The notes: a model not told the origin generated them from the letters alone. A stretch of 64,000 nucleotides of DNA from Sphingomonas sp. PP-F2F-G114-C0414 (GCF_003688595.1 NZ_RCWT01000009.1:1-64000); one strand, 5' to 3'; positions 45,171 through 54,789 are shown, counted from the stretch's first letter. A program made the numbers and translations.

Positions 45171-46745
45171 GTGACCAGCGCGGTATCCGCTCCATCCGTC
45201 GCTCGCGCGGGCGGTCGTTCGGACGAACGCGCCGACCTGTCGGCCTGGCTCGCCGTGGCGGCGGGCACGCTCGGCGCGTTCATGGCAACGCTCGACATCT
45301 CGATCGTCAATTCGTCGCTGCCGACGATCCAGGGAGAGATCGGGGCCAGCGGCACCGAGGGGACGTGGATCGCCACAGCCTATCTCGTATCGGAGATCAT
45401 CATTATCCCGATGGCGGCATGGCTGGAACGGATGCTGGGACTGCGCACGTTCCTGCTCATCGCGGCGGGCTTGTTCACTGCGTTCTCGGTGATCTGCGGT
45501 GTTTCTACGTCGCTAGGGATGATGATTGTCGGACGCGTGGGACAGGGCTTCACGGGCGGCGCGATGATCCCGACGGCGCAGGCGATTATCGCGCAACGTC
45601 TGCCGCGATCGCAGCAATCCGTCGGCGTCGCCGCATTCGGCGCGACCGCTATTCTAGGGCCAGTCCTCGGGCCGCTGATCGGTGGTTGGCTGACCGAGAA
45701 TATAAGTTGGCATTACGCCTTCTTCATCAACGTACCGATCTGCGCCGTGCTCGTTACGCTCCTGCTGATCGGTTTGCCGCACGAGAAGGCCAAGCTGCAT
45801 CTGTTCGGTGAGGCGGACTGGAAGGGCATCGCCGGCCTGGCGCTGGGCTTGGGTGGCCTTACCGTGTTTCTCGAAGACGGCCAGCGCGAGCAATGGTTCG
45901 ACTCCGGCATGATCCGGGCGATGTTTGCGACAACGCTGATTGGCTTTGCTCTCCTGTTCTGGGGGCAGGCAACCGCGAAGCGCCCGATCATCAAGCTCAA
46001 GCTGCTGCTCGATCGGCAATTCGGCTCGGTGGCGCTGATGGGCGTCGTGCTCGGCATCGTGCTGTACGGCACCGCCTATGCGATCCCGCAGTTTCTGTCG
46101 TCGGTCGCCAACTACAACGCGCTCCAGTCCGGCAAGGTGGTGCTTCTGTCGGGCGTGCCAAGCCTTTTGATGATGGCGATCGTGCCGCTGATGTTGAGCC
46201 GGGTCGATATCCGGCTCGCGGTCGGAGCCGGACTGGCCATCATGGGGGCCTCTGCGTTGATGGACGCGAACCTGACGTTGTCGTCGTCGGGCGGCGACTT
46301 TACCATCAGTCAGTTGATGCGCGGCGTAGGCCAGATCCTGGGCATGCTCTTTCTCAGCCAGGCGGTCGTGCGCGCAGTGCCGCCCGACGATGCCGGCGAT
46401 GCTTCCGGCCTTTTCAATGCGATGCGCAACCTTGGCGGGAGCTTCGCACTCGCGGGCATCTCGATCTTGCAGGAGCAGCGGACATGGCTGCATTCGCGTC
46501 GGATTGAGGAGTCGCTGAACGCCAATGGCCCAGCGGTGCAGGACTTTGTCGGTGGATTGTCGCGCCAGTTGGGTGACACGTCGACTGCACTCCGCATCCT
46601 CGGCCAACAGGTTCAGGGCCAGGCGGCCATCATGGCCTATAACGACATTTTCTGGATCATGGGCCTCGGTACGCTCGCCGCATTGCCCCTCGTCCTGTTC
46701 CTGAAGCCCCTGCCAAAGGACGCCGAACCGGCGATGGTGCATTGA
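45171..46745 (+). CDS. emrB: DHA2-family MFS efflux pump (EmrB-like)
   Basis: The 524-residue protein is a 14-segment drug:H+ antiporter. The motif LDISIVNSSLPTIQGEIG near residue 43 and the antiporter motif C-like segment GATAILGPVLGPLIGGWL are visible. GTG 45171-45173 follows the emrA-like stop by one base; a frame running further upstream overlaps emrA and is rejected. It would export hydrophobic compounds through the adaptor and the NodT-type channel encoded next. Its TGA overlaps the following ATG. Confidence 0.93.
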   Translation: MTSAVSAPSVARAGGRSDERADLSAWLAVAAGTLGAFMATLDISIVNSSLPTIQGEIGASGTEGTWIATAYLVSEIIIIPMAAWLERMLGLRTFLLIAAGLFTAFSVICGVSTSLGMMIVGRVGQGFTGGAMIPTAQAIIAQRLPRSQQSVGVAAFGATAILGPVLGPLIGGWLTENISWHYAFFINVPICAVLVTLLLIGLPHEKAKLHLFGEADWKGIAGLALGLGGLTVFLEDGQREQWFDSGMIRAMFATTLIGFALLFWGQATAKRPIIKLKLLLDRQFGSVALMGVVLGIVLYGTAYAIPQFLSSVANYNALQSGKVVLLSGVPSLLMMAIVPLMLSRVDIRLAVGAGLAIMGASALMDANLTLSSSGGDFTISQLMRGVGQILGMLFLSQAVVRAVPPDDAGDASGLFNAMRNLGGSFALAGISILQEQRTWLHSRRIEESLNANGPAVQDFVGGLSRQLGDTSTALRILGQQVQGQAAIMAYNDIFWIMGLGTLAALPLVLFLKPLPKDAEPAMVH

Positions 46746-48208
46746 TGCGGTATTCCCTGCCTTTTCTGGTTTCCCTCGTGACCAGCATTGCGCTGACGGG
46801 GTGTACCGTCGGCCCCGATTATAGCGGGCGCCCCGCCGTCGCGGCGGACGCCATCGCCCGTGGCACCTTTGTGCGGGCGCAGGACACGATGCTGATGGCA
46901 TCACCGGGTCTCGCCCGTTGGTGGGAGACGCTGGCCGATCCAACCCTGAACGTGCTGGTCGACGATGCGCTGGCGCATAGCCCTTCGATCGACGAGGCAA
47001 CCGCGCGCATCCGGGAGGCGCAAGCCGAACTCAAACAGCAGCGCGCGTCGCAACTGCCCAGCGTCAGCGCGAACGCCACATATCTTCACGCGGCGCTGCC
47101 GGGAGTCGGGATCGGTCAGAGCAGTAGCGCCGATACGGCTGCATCGGGCGGATCGAACACCCTCGATTTTTACAATCTTGGACTCAATGCATCGTGGGAA
47201 CCCGATCTGTTCGGTGGCGGGCGGCGAGGGGTCGAGCAGTCACGCGCGACGATCGACGCGCGCGGCGCCGATCTAGCGGATACGCAGGTGACGCTGTCCG
47301 CTCAGGTTGCTCAGGCCTATGTCAATCTGCGCGATGTGCAGGCAAGGATCCGGCTGAACGCCGCGTCGACAACCCTGCAACGACGCCAGGTCGAACTGGC
47401 GCAGGTGCGCTATGCGGGGGGCACCGTCTCGCTGCTCGCCGTCGAGCGGTTGCGCAATCAACTGGAAAGCACGCAGGCCAACGCGATACCGCTCGGCACG
47501 CAGCGTGATGAATATCTGAACCAGCTTGCGGTGCTGACGGGGCGGACGCCCGGTGCGCTCGACGCAACGCTTGCGCCGGTCGTCGCCGTGCCGCTGCCGC
47601 CTGCGCAGGTTGCGATCGGCAACCCGGCCGCGCTGATCGCGCATCGGCCAGACATCCGTTCGGCCGAACGCCAGCTGGCAGCAAGCACCGCCGCGATCGG
47701 CGTCTACAAGGCGAAGGAGCTCCCGGGGATCCGCTTCCTAGGTATTCTAGGACTTGGCGGCACCAGCCCCGGCGATGTTTTCGATACCGGCAATCTGACC
47801 ACGCTGCTCGCGCCATCGCTGAGTTGGTCCTTCCTCGATTTCGGTAAGAACCGTGCAGCGACCAGGGCGTCGGAGGCGCGACGTGATGGAGCCGATGCCA
47901 AGTATCGCCGCACCGTGCTGGCGGCATTGCAGGATGCGGAGAATGCGCTGTCCGGCTTTGGCAACACGCGTGCGCAATTGCGGCAACTGGTTCTCGCTGA
48001 GGCAACTGCGATGCGGTCCGAGCGGCTCAACGCGCAGCGTGTTCAGGCGGGGACAAGTTCGGTCATCGATCAGCTCGATATCGAGCGTCAGCGCCTTGCA
48101 GCAACGATCGCGGTACAGCAGTCGCGTGCGCAGCTTTCGCTCAGCTATATCGCGGTCAACAAGGCACTGGGACTGGGATGGTCTGAACCAGCCGGGGCCG
48201 CGCGGTGA
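46745..48208 (+). CDS. NodT-type outer-membrane efflux lipoprotein
   Basis: The 487-residue protein has a lipoprotein signal with lipobox LTGC (about residue 19) and two outer-membrane-efflux repeats (residues 60-250 and 270-470), with typical segments VDDALAHSPSIDEATARIRE and ADIRSAERQLAASTAAIGVY-like in the second half (RPDIRSAERQL). It forms the trimeric exit channel. The ATG at 46745 overlaps the pump stop (TGATG). Gap to mlaE is 91 bases, so the four Mla genes may have their own weak promoter or be read through. Confidence 0.9.
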   Translation: MRYSLPFLVSLVTSIALTGCTVGPDYSGRPAVAADAIARGTFVRAQDTMLMASPGLARWWETLADPTLNVLVDDALAHSPSIDEATARIREAQAELKQQRASQLPSVSANATYLHAALPGVGIGQSSSADTAASGGSNTLDFYNLGLNASWEPDLFGGGRRGVEQSRATIDARGADLADTQVTLSAQVAQAYVNLRDVQARIRLNAASTTLQRRQVELAQVRYAGGTVSLLAVERLRNQLESTQANAIPLGTQRDEYLNQLAVLTGRTPGALDATLAPVVAVPLPPAQVAIGNPAALIAHRPDIRSAERQLAASTAAIGVYKAKELPGIRFLGILGLGGTSPGDVFDTGNLTTLLAPSLSWSFLDFGKNRAATRASEARRDGADAKYRRTVLAALQDAENALSGFGNTRAQLRQLVLAEATAMRSERLNAQRVQAGTSSVIDQLDIERQRLAATIAVQQSRAQLSLSYIAVNKALGLGWSEPAGAAR

Positions 48209-48299
48209 CCGGGCCGAGACGTCACGCTTCAAGCCGCCTGGTATCGCTCAAGCTCGCCTTGGCGGATGCACGATCAGACGGCGGGCAGGACATGCGATC

Positions 48300-49427
48300 A
48301 TGAGCATCGCTGCGGCGTTCGAATTGCACGATCGCGACGGTCGGCGCTCGTTGGTCCTGCATGGCGACTGGATCACCATGCGGCTCAACGACGCCGCGGA
48401 CCGGCTAAGGCGCGATATCACGGGCATGACTGACGATGTCGAGGTCGATATCGACGTTGAAGACCTGGGCCGTCTGGATACTGCGGGCGCGTACGCGATC
48501 GTCCGGGCGCTGGGGTTGGTCCGTAAGGTTCACCTCCCGCAATCGCTCCGACCGGACCTCGCGACACTTGCCGATCTCATCAGTCCTGCGCTTGAAAAGC
48601 CTCCCCTGGCTGCGCCGCGCGCCGGTGGACTCAGGCAGATTTTCGATCGGATCGGGCGCGCGACGGTCGGTATCGGGCAAACCGCCTACCGCAATCAGAC
48701 ATTCTTCGGACAACTCGTGGTTGCCCTCGGCCGAACACTGGTCCGTCCTCACCGGCTGCGCCTTACGCCGTTCGTCGCCACGATCGAACAGGCCGGACTG
48801 GGTGGTCTGCCGATCGCCGCGATCATGACGTTCTTTATCGGGGCCGTGCTCGCGCTCGTCGGCAGTACCATGCTCCAGTCGCTCGGCGTGGCGGTCTATT
48901 CGGTCGAGCTGGTCGGCATCGGTATCCTGCGCGAGTTCGGACCGGTGATCGCTGCAATACTGTTCGCCGGACGATCCGCGTCGGCTTTCACCGCGCAGCT
49001 CGGGTCGATGCGGATGAACCAGGAAATCGACGCGATGCGGGTGATGGGGGTCGATATTTTCGACGCTCTGGTCGTGCCCCGCGTTCTGGCGGCGCTGCTG
49101 ATGCTGCCGCTGATGACACTGGTTGCGGACCTCGGCGGTATCGTTGGTGGCATGCTGGTGGCGCGAACGATGATGGGGATCGAACCAAGCTTCTTCTTTC
49201 AGCGGCTCGTGGATGCCGTCGGTGCCCAGCAATTCTGGGTCGGCATGGTCAAGGTCCCGGTATTTGCGCTTGCGATTGCAACGACCGGCTGCCGCCAGGG
49301 GCTCGAAGTGAAGGACGACGTCGAGAGCCTGGGCGCCAACGTGACCGGATCCGTCGTCCAATCGATCTTCCTGATCATCATGTTCGACGCTCTGTTCGCG
49401 GTCCTCTTCAAGCAGGCCGGACTGTGA
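48300..49427 (+). CDS. mlaE: MlaE-type ABC permease with N-terminal STAS-like part
   Basis: The 375-residue protein has an N-terminal STAS-like region (residues 1-100; VDIDVEDLGRLDTAGAYAIV) fused to the MlaE permease (VGIGQTAYRNQTFFGQLVV, then AIMTFFIGAVLALVGS and ELVGIGILREFGPVIAAILF). About five membrane segments are visible. MlaE is the inner-membrane permease of a lipid transporter; the STAS-like part takes the place of separate MlaB. The start is ATG 48300. The TGA overlaps the GTG of mlaF. Confidence 0.9.
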   Translation: MSIAAAFELHDRDGRRSLVLHGDWITMRLNDAADRLRRDITGMTDDVEVDIDVEDLGRLDTAGAYAIVRALGLVRKVHLPQSLRPDLATLADLISPALEKPPLAAPRAGGLRQIFDRIGRATVGIGQTAYRNQTFFGQLVVALGRTLVRPHRLRLTPFVATIEQAGLGGLPIAAIMTFFIGAVLALVGSTMLQSLGVAVYSVELVGIGILREFGPVIAAILFAGRSASAFTAQLGSMRMNQEIDAMRVMGVDIFDALVVPRVLAALLMLPLMTLVADLGGIVGGMLVARTMMGIEPSFFFQRLVDAVGAQQFWVGMVKVPVFALAIATTGCRQGLEVKDDVESLGANVTGSVVQSIFLIIMFDALFAVLFKQAGL

Positions 49428-50218
49428 CGACGGCCCCGCCAGCATCCTCCGATGGGCACGACGACGTCGTCGTTCGCGTCCGTGGCCTGCGCACGGCGTT
49501 CGGTAAGGCCGTCATCCACGACAACCTCGATCTCGACGTGAGGCGCGGCGAGATCATTGGTCTCGTCGGTGGATCGGGAACGGGGAAATCCGTCCTTCTC
49601 GAAACGATCCTCGGGCTGAAGACCCCCGATGCAGGGAAGGTCGAAGTGCTTGGCTATGACATTCACGACGATGTCGGTCGCCTTGCCGTGGTCAGTCGGA
49701 TCGGCGTGATGTTTCAGAACGGCGCGCTGTTTTCATCGCTGACGGTGCGGGAGAATGTCGAGGCACCGCTGATCGAGCATACCCGGTTCCCCGCCGACTT
49801 CATATGCGGCCTTGCCGAACTGAAGATCCGTCTCGCCGGGCTGCCGGACGATGCCGGTCTCAAGAAACCGTCCGAACTGTCCGGCGGCATGCGCAAGCGC
49901 GCAGGCGTCGCGCGGGCGATCGCGCTGGATCCCGAGCTTCTCTTCCTCGACGAACCGACCGCCGGGCTCGATCCGATCGGCGCCGCGGAATTCGATGACC
50001 TTATCCGCAGGCTTCGCGATGCGCTGGGCCTCACCGTGCTGATGGTCACGCACGATCTCGACTCGCTGTATGCGATCTGTGACCGTGTGGCGGTACTCGC
50101 CGACCGGAAGGTTGCTGCGATCGATACGGTCGCAAGGCTCGAAAAGTCTTACCACCCCTGGATCAAATCATATTTCGGCGGCCCTCGCGGGCGCGCCGTG
50201 CAGGAGAAGATCGACTAA
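49424..50218 (+). CDS. mlaF: MlaF-type ABC ATPase
   Basis: The 264-residue ATPase has Walker A GGSGTGKSV (about residues 45-53), signature LSGGMRKRAGVARAI, Walker B LLFLDEPTAGLD and the switch histidine in MVTHDLDSL. It powers the MlaE permease. GTG 49424 overlaps the mlaE stop (GTGA), and its TAA overlaps the mlaD ATG. All ATPase motifs are intact. Confidence 0.95.
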   Translation: MTTAPPASSDGHDDVVVRVRGLRTAFGKAVIHDNLDLDVRRGEIIGLVGGSGTGKSVLLETILGLKTPDAGKVEVLGYDIHDDVGRLAVVSRIGVMFQNGALFSSLTVRENVEAPLIEHTRFPADFICGLAELKIRLAGLPDDAGLKKPSELSGGMRKRAGVARAIALDPELLFLDEPTAGLDPIGAAEFDDLIRRLRDALGLTVLMVTHDLDSLYAICDRVAVLADRKVAAIDTVARLEKSYHPWIKSYFGGPRGRAVQEKID

Positions 50219-51153
50219 TGGAACGCCATGCGAATTACGCGTTGGTCGGCGTGCTGACCACGTTTCTCCTGATTGGTGGCATCGTCTTCGTCCTGTGGCT
50301 CGGGAACTTCCAGGCCGGCGACAAGAAGGACCCGTACCGCATTATTTTCCAGGGCCCGGTCCGCGGCGTCGGCAAGGGCGGGGATGTGCAATTCAACGGC
50401 ATCAAGGTCGGTGAGGTCACCAACGTTCGGCTTGCGCCCCAGGATGCCAACAAGATCCTGGTGGATGTCGAGATCGATCACAATACACCGGTGCGGACGG
50501 ACTCGCTCGGCAGCACGGAAATGCAGGGTATCTCGGGATTGAACGCGGTTTCGATCAGCGCAGGGTCGACCCGGATGCCGCTGTTGCGCGACGTTTCCAA
50601 GGACAAGGTCCCTATCATTCCGTCGAAACCCAACGCGCTGGCCTCGTTGTTGCAGAGCGGCGGGCAGATGGTCGAAAGCGCGACGACCGCGCTCGATCGG
50701 GTAAACTCGCTGCTGACTGATCGTAACATCGCCAATCTGTCCGGGGCGATAAACGACCTCAAGCAGACTACGGGCGCACTCGCGGCCAACCGCGCAATGT
50801 TCGGCAATGCCGCATCCGCGATCGCAAAGCTTGATGCCACCGCGGGCGATGCACGGGTCACTATGGGCAGCGTGCGGTCGCTGGTCGAGGGCGACGGCAA
50901 ACGCGCGGTCGCCAACACCGCCGATGCCGCAGCCGAACTCAAGGCGACACTGGCAGAGGCGCGTACCGTGCTTTCGACTTTGGCCGTGCAGGGCAAGACG
51001 GTAGGATCGTCGACGCTCCCGCAGATTACCGACACGATGCGCAGCCTTCAGGAAACCTCAGACGATCTCGACACGCTGGTCCGGAGTATCCGACAGGATC
51101 CGCGCGGAACGCTGCTGAAGAGATCGAGCCGGGAACGGGAACTCCAGAAATGA
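50218..51153 (+). CDS. mlaD: MlaD-type MCE-domain protein
   Basis: The 311-residue protein has an N-terminal membrane anchor (YALVGVLTTFLLIGGIVFVL, residues 5-24), an MCE domain (about residues 38-120; PVRGVGKGGDVQFNGIKVGE and EVTNVRLAPQDANKILVDVE) and a long helical C-terminus (DRVNSLLTDRNIANLSGAIN). MCE proteins form hexameric rings that carry lipids across the periplasm. The extended C-terminal helix is longer than in E. coli MlaD and is like MCE proteins of the PqiB/LetB or Mce type. Confidence 0.92.
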   Translation: MERHANYALVGVLTTFLLIGGIVFVLWLGNFQAGDKKDPYRIIFQGPVRGVGKGGDVQFNGIKVGEVTNVRLAPQDANKILVDVEIDHNTPVRTDSLGSTEMQGISGLNAVSISAGSTRMPLLRDVSKDKVPIIPSKPNALASLLQSGGQMVESATTALDRVNSLLTDRNIANLSGAINDLKQTTGALAANRAMFGNAASAIAKLDATAGDARVTMGSVRSLVEGDGKRAVANTADAAAELKATLAEARTVLSTLAVQGKTVGSSTLPQITDTMRSLQETSDDLDTLVRSIRQDPRGTLLKRSSRERELQK

Positions 51154-51785
51154 CTTATCGAGCTACATCACGTGCGACCCTGGCGATTGCTGCGGCGCTG
51201 TCCCTGACCGGATGCGTCGGTGCCTTGCTGGGGGGCGGCAAACCCGACACGCTGTATCGGTTCGGACCAGTGGCGGCGGGGACGGTCCCTCAAGCCACCC
51301 CAGCGCCACGCCGGACTTTGGCGTTGCCGGTGCCGCAATTTTCACCCGCAACTGCCGGCGACCGAATCCTGACCACGCAGGGTAGTGAGATATCCTACAT
51401 CAAAGGCGTTCGCTGGGTATCGCCCGCACCAACCCTTTACGCGGCCGCGCTGGACGCCACCGTCGCGACACGCGCACCCGACATCGCGGTCGCCACGCGT
51501 GCGTCCGGGGCGGCCACCGCCATCCTGACGGTTTCGGTCAACAGGTTCGAGGCCAGCTATCCGGGCGCCGGCGCAGGCGCGCCGGTGATCCATGTCGACG
51601 GCGTGGCATTCCTTGCTGATCGCGCAACGAATACCATCGTGGGACGACTGCAATTCTCGGGAACGGCGCCCGCCACTGCCGATACCGGTCCAGCCATCGC
51701 TGCCGCGTTCGATGCCGCTACGATGCAGAGTGTCACGCAGATCGTCGACTGGGCCAACGTGACGATCCCCGTTGCAAGTAGGTGA
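51150..51785 (+). CDS. ABC-type transport auxiliary lipoprotein
   Basis: The 211-residue protein has a lipoprotein signal with lipobox LTGC near residue 22 (AIAAALSLTGCVGALLGGG) and the auxiliary-lipoprotein domain (DTLYRFGPVA, then LALPVPQFSPATAGDRIL and ISYIKGVRWVSPAPTLYAAA). These PqiC-like proteins sit at the outer membrane and complete Mla/Pqi-type lipid transporters. The ATG overlaps the mlaD stop (ATGA), giving four genes joined by overlaps. Confidence 0.85.
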   Translation: MTYRATSRATLAIAAALSLTGCVGALLGGGKPDTLYRFGPVAAGTVPQATPAPRRTLALPVPQFSPATAGDRILTTQGSEISYIKGVRWVSPAPTLYAAALDATVATRAPDIAVATRASGAATAILTVSVNRFEASYPGAGAGAPVIHVDGVAFLADRATNTIVGRLQFSGTAPATADTGPAIAAAFDAATMQSVTQIVDWANVTIPVASR

Positions 51786-52093
51786 CGGGACATCCCAACG
51801 CGCCTGATGAAATGAGGATACCGGCCTTTTTCGGTCATAACGGCACGTCGATGAAGGCACCGGCCGTTGCGGCAGCGCCCGCTCGACTGCGGGTTACATA
51901 AGCTTGATACCCGCGGTTTACCAAGATGAACGAAAGGCCGCAGTTGGGAAGCGGCAAACAGGTCCTGAATGACCGGGAATGGGTCTTCGCGCGGATGAGT
52001 AGCGCTGGCGGATGAATAGGTGCAGCAAGTCACCTCAAATCCTGAACTCCCCGTTTGCCGCCCGGCGTAGATATCTGGCGGATGACACTGTAG
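51786..52093. other. Gap downstream of the Mla genes
   Basis: No gene is supported here. The minus-strand frame that passes through is the read-through tail of the peptidase remnant at 52094-52348 and has no domain. A weak ACCGG-loop-CCGGT-like hairpin lies near 51820; I cannot confirm it as a terminator. Confidence 0.3.
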
Positions 52094-52348
52094 CCAGATC
52101 CGTACGCGGTCGGCCGGCGCGAGATACTGCGTCTGGCTAGCATCGATCTTCCACCCGGCGTACCAAGCATCCACGTTGCGTAGCGGGTTCACCGCGTGGA
52201 TCTGGCCCCGCGAGTGCGGGGAGCTGACCAGTTGCTGTCGGAGCGACTCGTTCCGCAACAGCGTCCGCCAAACCTGTCCCCAACCAAGGAAGAAACGCCA
52301 ATCGCCGGTGAAGTCGCCACGTTCGGGGGCAGCCTTTCGATCATCCAT
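52094..52348 (-). pseudogene. C-terminal remnant of an M13-family metallopeptidase
   Basis: About 85 residues match the conserved end of M13 (neprilysin-like) zinc peptidases: GDFTGDWRFFLGWGQVWR, then SLRQQLVSSPHSRGQI, NPLRNVDAWYAGW and YLAPADRVRIW, which is the normal C-terminus of this family. The zinc-binding HExxH and the upstream ~570 residues are missing, and the frame runs past the usual end into unrelated sequence. It is therefore a gene fragment. It may be left from a deletion that joined the Mla operon to the downstream genes. Confidence 0.8.
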
Positions 52349-52405
52349 GGTGCATCGGAGGACTACAGCTGCCAACAGCCCTGGCGCTTACTCCAAGACG
52401 TAAGA

Positions 52406-52440
52406 AGGGCATCCGAGTCGCCTCGAATGCCCTAATTTTT
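52406..52440 (+). terminator. Intrinsic terminator
   Basis: AGGGCATCCGAG (52406-52417) pairs with CTCGAATGCCCT (52422-52433), 12 base pairs with one mismatch, a TCGC loop and the tail AATTTTT. It is a strong rho-independent terminator on the plus strand, but no plus-strand gene is directly upstream; the nearest is the Mla lipoprotein 620 bases away. It may survive from lost sequence. Confidence 0.75.
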
Positions 52441-52487
52441 CAAGCCGCTTGGGAGCAACCTGCCTGCAGCTCTAAGCGCTCAGTCGT

Positions 52488-52757
52488 TTAGATGCCATTC
52501 GAAAGATTGGTATCCGGATCGTTGGTGCGCATGTCTTCCGCCTGATTCTGGCCTGTGGCGCGCACTGCGTCGGCCTTGTTCTCCAGGCTCGCTTCAGCTG
52601 CTTCGTTGCCCGTGGCGTCGGCCGCGTCTTCGAGGTTATCGGCGACGGCTTCAGTGTTCGACTCGATCTTATCGGCCGCCTGCTCGCGCGGGCTGGAATT
52701 GCAGGCTGCGAGCGAGAGCAGACCGGTAACGACGGCGACAGCAAAAACTTTCTTCAT
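52488..52757 (-). CDS. Small lipoprotein
   Basis: The 89-residue protein has a lipoprotein signal MKKVFAVAVVTGLLSLAAC with the lipobox cysteine at residue 19. A mature part follows that is rich in Ala, Glu, Asp and Asn (DNLEDAADATGNEAAEASLE). The composition resembles small entericidin-like or stress lipoproteins, but I assign no function. The ribosome binding site AAAGGG is eight bases before ATG 52755-52757. A longer upstream frame is rejected. Confidence 0.75.
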   Translation of the reverse strand: MKKVFAVAVVTGLLSLAACNSSPREQAADKIESNTEAVADNLEDAADATGNEAAEASLENKADAVRATGQNQAEDMRTNDPDTNLSNGI

Positions 52758-52939
52758 GATCAACCCTTTTTGTGGTGCGGTACGGATACACGACGGCGGT
52801 TGGAATTCAACGCCGATCCGCTTGGTGGGGTATGGCTGCCCAGCGGCCAGCAATGCTTTGTCTAAGCGATCCCTCAATAGGCAGGAACCAGTGGCCAAAC
52901 CCATGCGCTCGCGTTCGCGGGCAAGGGGAAGGGTTGTGA

Positions 52940-54496
52940 CTAAGGGCCGATGTCGATCGCCTGCGCTTCCGCCCGGCGCGCCGACGACTTGGCAAAACCG
53001 AGTTGCTCGGCGATTGGATCGTTCCATCCGTACGGGTCGGTGCGGAAGGCTATCGCCCCGTCGGCACCGACATAGACATTGTGATAGAGCAGCCGGACCG
53101 GAATACGACGCGGCAACGGCACGAAGGTCATCTCGCCCGTCGCCTGCGCAGCCTGCCAGGCGTCCGCGACGCCCTCGTCCTCGGCGAGCATCTGCGCGAA
53201 GCCGAGCGCGTTCTCGACGCGGACGCAGCCATGGCTGAGGTGACGCTGACTGCGCTCGAACAGGGCAGGCGCCGAGGTGTCGTGCAGGTAGATCGCCTGG
53301 TTGTTGGCCATGTCGAACTTGACGAGGCCGAGCGCATTGTCGGGTCCCGGCTGCTGGACGATCCAGCCGTCACGCAGCACCATGTTGTGCGCTTGCAGAA
53401 ACGCGTCGTCGACATTCGCCATCTCGCCGTTCTGGATCGATTTCGGCACGGTCCAGGTCGGGTTGGCGACCAACCTGAAGATCGGCGATGCAAGCGCCGG
53501 GGTCTCGTGCCCGGGTTCTCCGACCACGACCTTTCTCTCGTCCGCCACCGTGCCGTCGCGGTAATAGCGCAACTGTGACGCCGCGGTGTTGACGTCGATC
53601 CGCGTGGCCGGTGGCATGCGTTCGAGCCAGCGCCGGCGCTCCAGCGCAACGCCCAACGCCCGGGCGCGGTCGCCGGCGCCCAGGTTGAGCACCTTCAGCG
53701 TCTCGGGGCCGACGACGCCGTCGGCGGCAATCCCGTAATCGGTTTGCAACCCTTTCAGCGCGTCCGCCAGCGCTTGCGTGTAGAGCGCCGACATGGGGGA
53801 AGGCGCGAGTTGCGACGGCTCGGTCGCTAAACCGGAGGGTGCCAGATAACCGCTTTGCGTCAGCTGATCGGCGATGGCCGCTACCCGCGGGTCTCGATCG
53901 CCGACGCGGATCAGGCCACCGGTGATCGGCTGGGCTGGTCCAGCCGCGGCCGCAGCCTGACTGAAGCGGAGATAGGCGTCGGACAAAGCCCGGTATTCTG
54001 CGTCCTGCGGTGCCAGCGACGCCAGCCACTCGGTGAGTTTACCGGTCGCAAGGGCGACGCCGAGGCCGGCCGTTACGTCGGTTTTTGGCCGGGGCAGGGT
54101 ATAGATTTCGTGCAACGAGACAGGATCGATGTGTCCTCCTGCCAGCGCTTCAGCATAGGAGAGGGCGGTGCGCGACCGCGCTACGTCGGCGATGGCGGGG
54201 CTTGTATCCATTCCGTCCGCGGCGGCGAAGGCCAGATGGTCGAGACCGTGCCGGCCGCGGTCGGCGAGCGCGGACTGGAATGCCGTGATGCTCTGCTTCG
54301 ACCACAAAGCTCGCCATTTCGACTTGGCGTACAACGTCCGAAGTCTGGGGTCCGTCACTTCGGCCTCGTCGACCGCAATCGCGATGGGGTCTGGACGGGC
54401 TACGGCTTCGATCGGAACGACCTGAGCGTGCGCCGCTTCGTGGGTAAGCAGGATCAGCAGCGGGACCGTGGATCGGCACAATGTCTTATAGCGCAT
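52940..54496 (-). CDS. L,D-transpeptidase (YcbB-like)
   Basis: The 518-residue protein has a signal peptide (residues 1-24), a scaffold region, a peptidoglycan-binding-like segment (LKGLQTDYGIAADGVVGPET, about residue 260) and a C-terminal YkuD catalytic domain with HLSHGCVRVEN, where the cysteine is the nucleophile. It makes 3-3 crosslinks in peptidoglycan or attaches proteins. The length fits YcbB-type enzymes (about 600 residues or slightly less). It acts in the periplasm. A 464-base gene-poor gap lies upstream. Confidence 0.92.
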   Translation of the reverse strand: MRYKTLCRSTVPLLILLTHEAAHAQVVPIEAVARPDPIAIAVDEAEVTDPRLRTLYAKSKWRALWSKQSITAFQSALADRGRHGLDHLAFAAADGMDTSPAIADVARSRTALSYAEALAGGHIDPVSLHEIYTLPRPKTDVTAGLGVALATGKLTEWLASLAPQDAEYRALSDAYLRFSQAAAAAGPAQPITGGLIRVGDRDPRVAAIADQLTQSGYLAPSGLATEPSQLAPSPMSALYTQALADALKGLQTDYGIAADGVVGPETLKVLNLGAGDRARALGVALERRRWLERMPPATRIDVNTAASQLRYYRDGTVADERKVVVGEPGHETPALASPIFRLVANPTWTVPKSIQNGEMANVDDAFLQAHNMVLRDGWIVQQPGPDNALGLVKFDMANNQAIYLHDTSAPALFERSQRHLSHGCVRVENALGFAQMLAEDEGVADAWQAAQATGEMTFVPLPRRIPVRLLYHNVYVGADGAIAFRTDPYGWNDPIAEQLGFAKSSARRAEAQAIDIGP

Positions 54497-54789
54497 CCCG
54501 ATCTAACGAGCCAGTCGGCAATGTGGACCAGCACGACGGCCGGTCGCAGCATAAATGTGCCGTTCGGCTTGCTATCGCTAGTCTAAAATCGATCGCCGGC
54601 GCTGCTCTTGAAGGCGTCGGCCCGGCCTGTTTCACTCGCAGATCGCGCCGTGGCGTCGGCCGGGCGAAGTTGGGGAACGACAAGCCGCCCCCCAGCGTCC
54701 GACTATGGGTCTGGCCGGAAGCCGTAGCGCAGGGATCGATCGCCCACACCCGGACGTTCAGGCTGGCGATCGGGGCGCCCCATAACGGC

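Noticed and set aside
51557..52375. Whole 272-residue minus-strand frame as a peptidase gene
   Set aside because: Only the part at 52094-52348 matches M13 peptidases; the rest is read-through past the normal C-terminus, so it is called a remnant.
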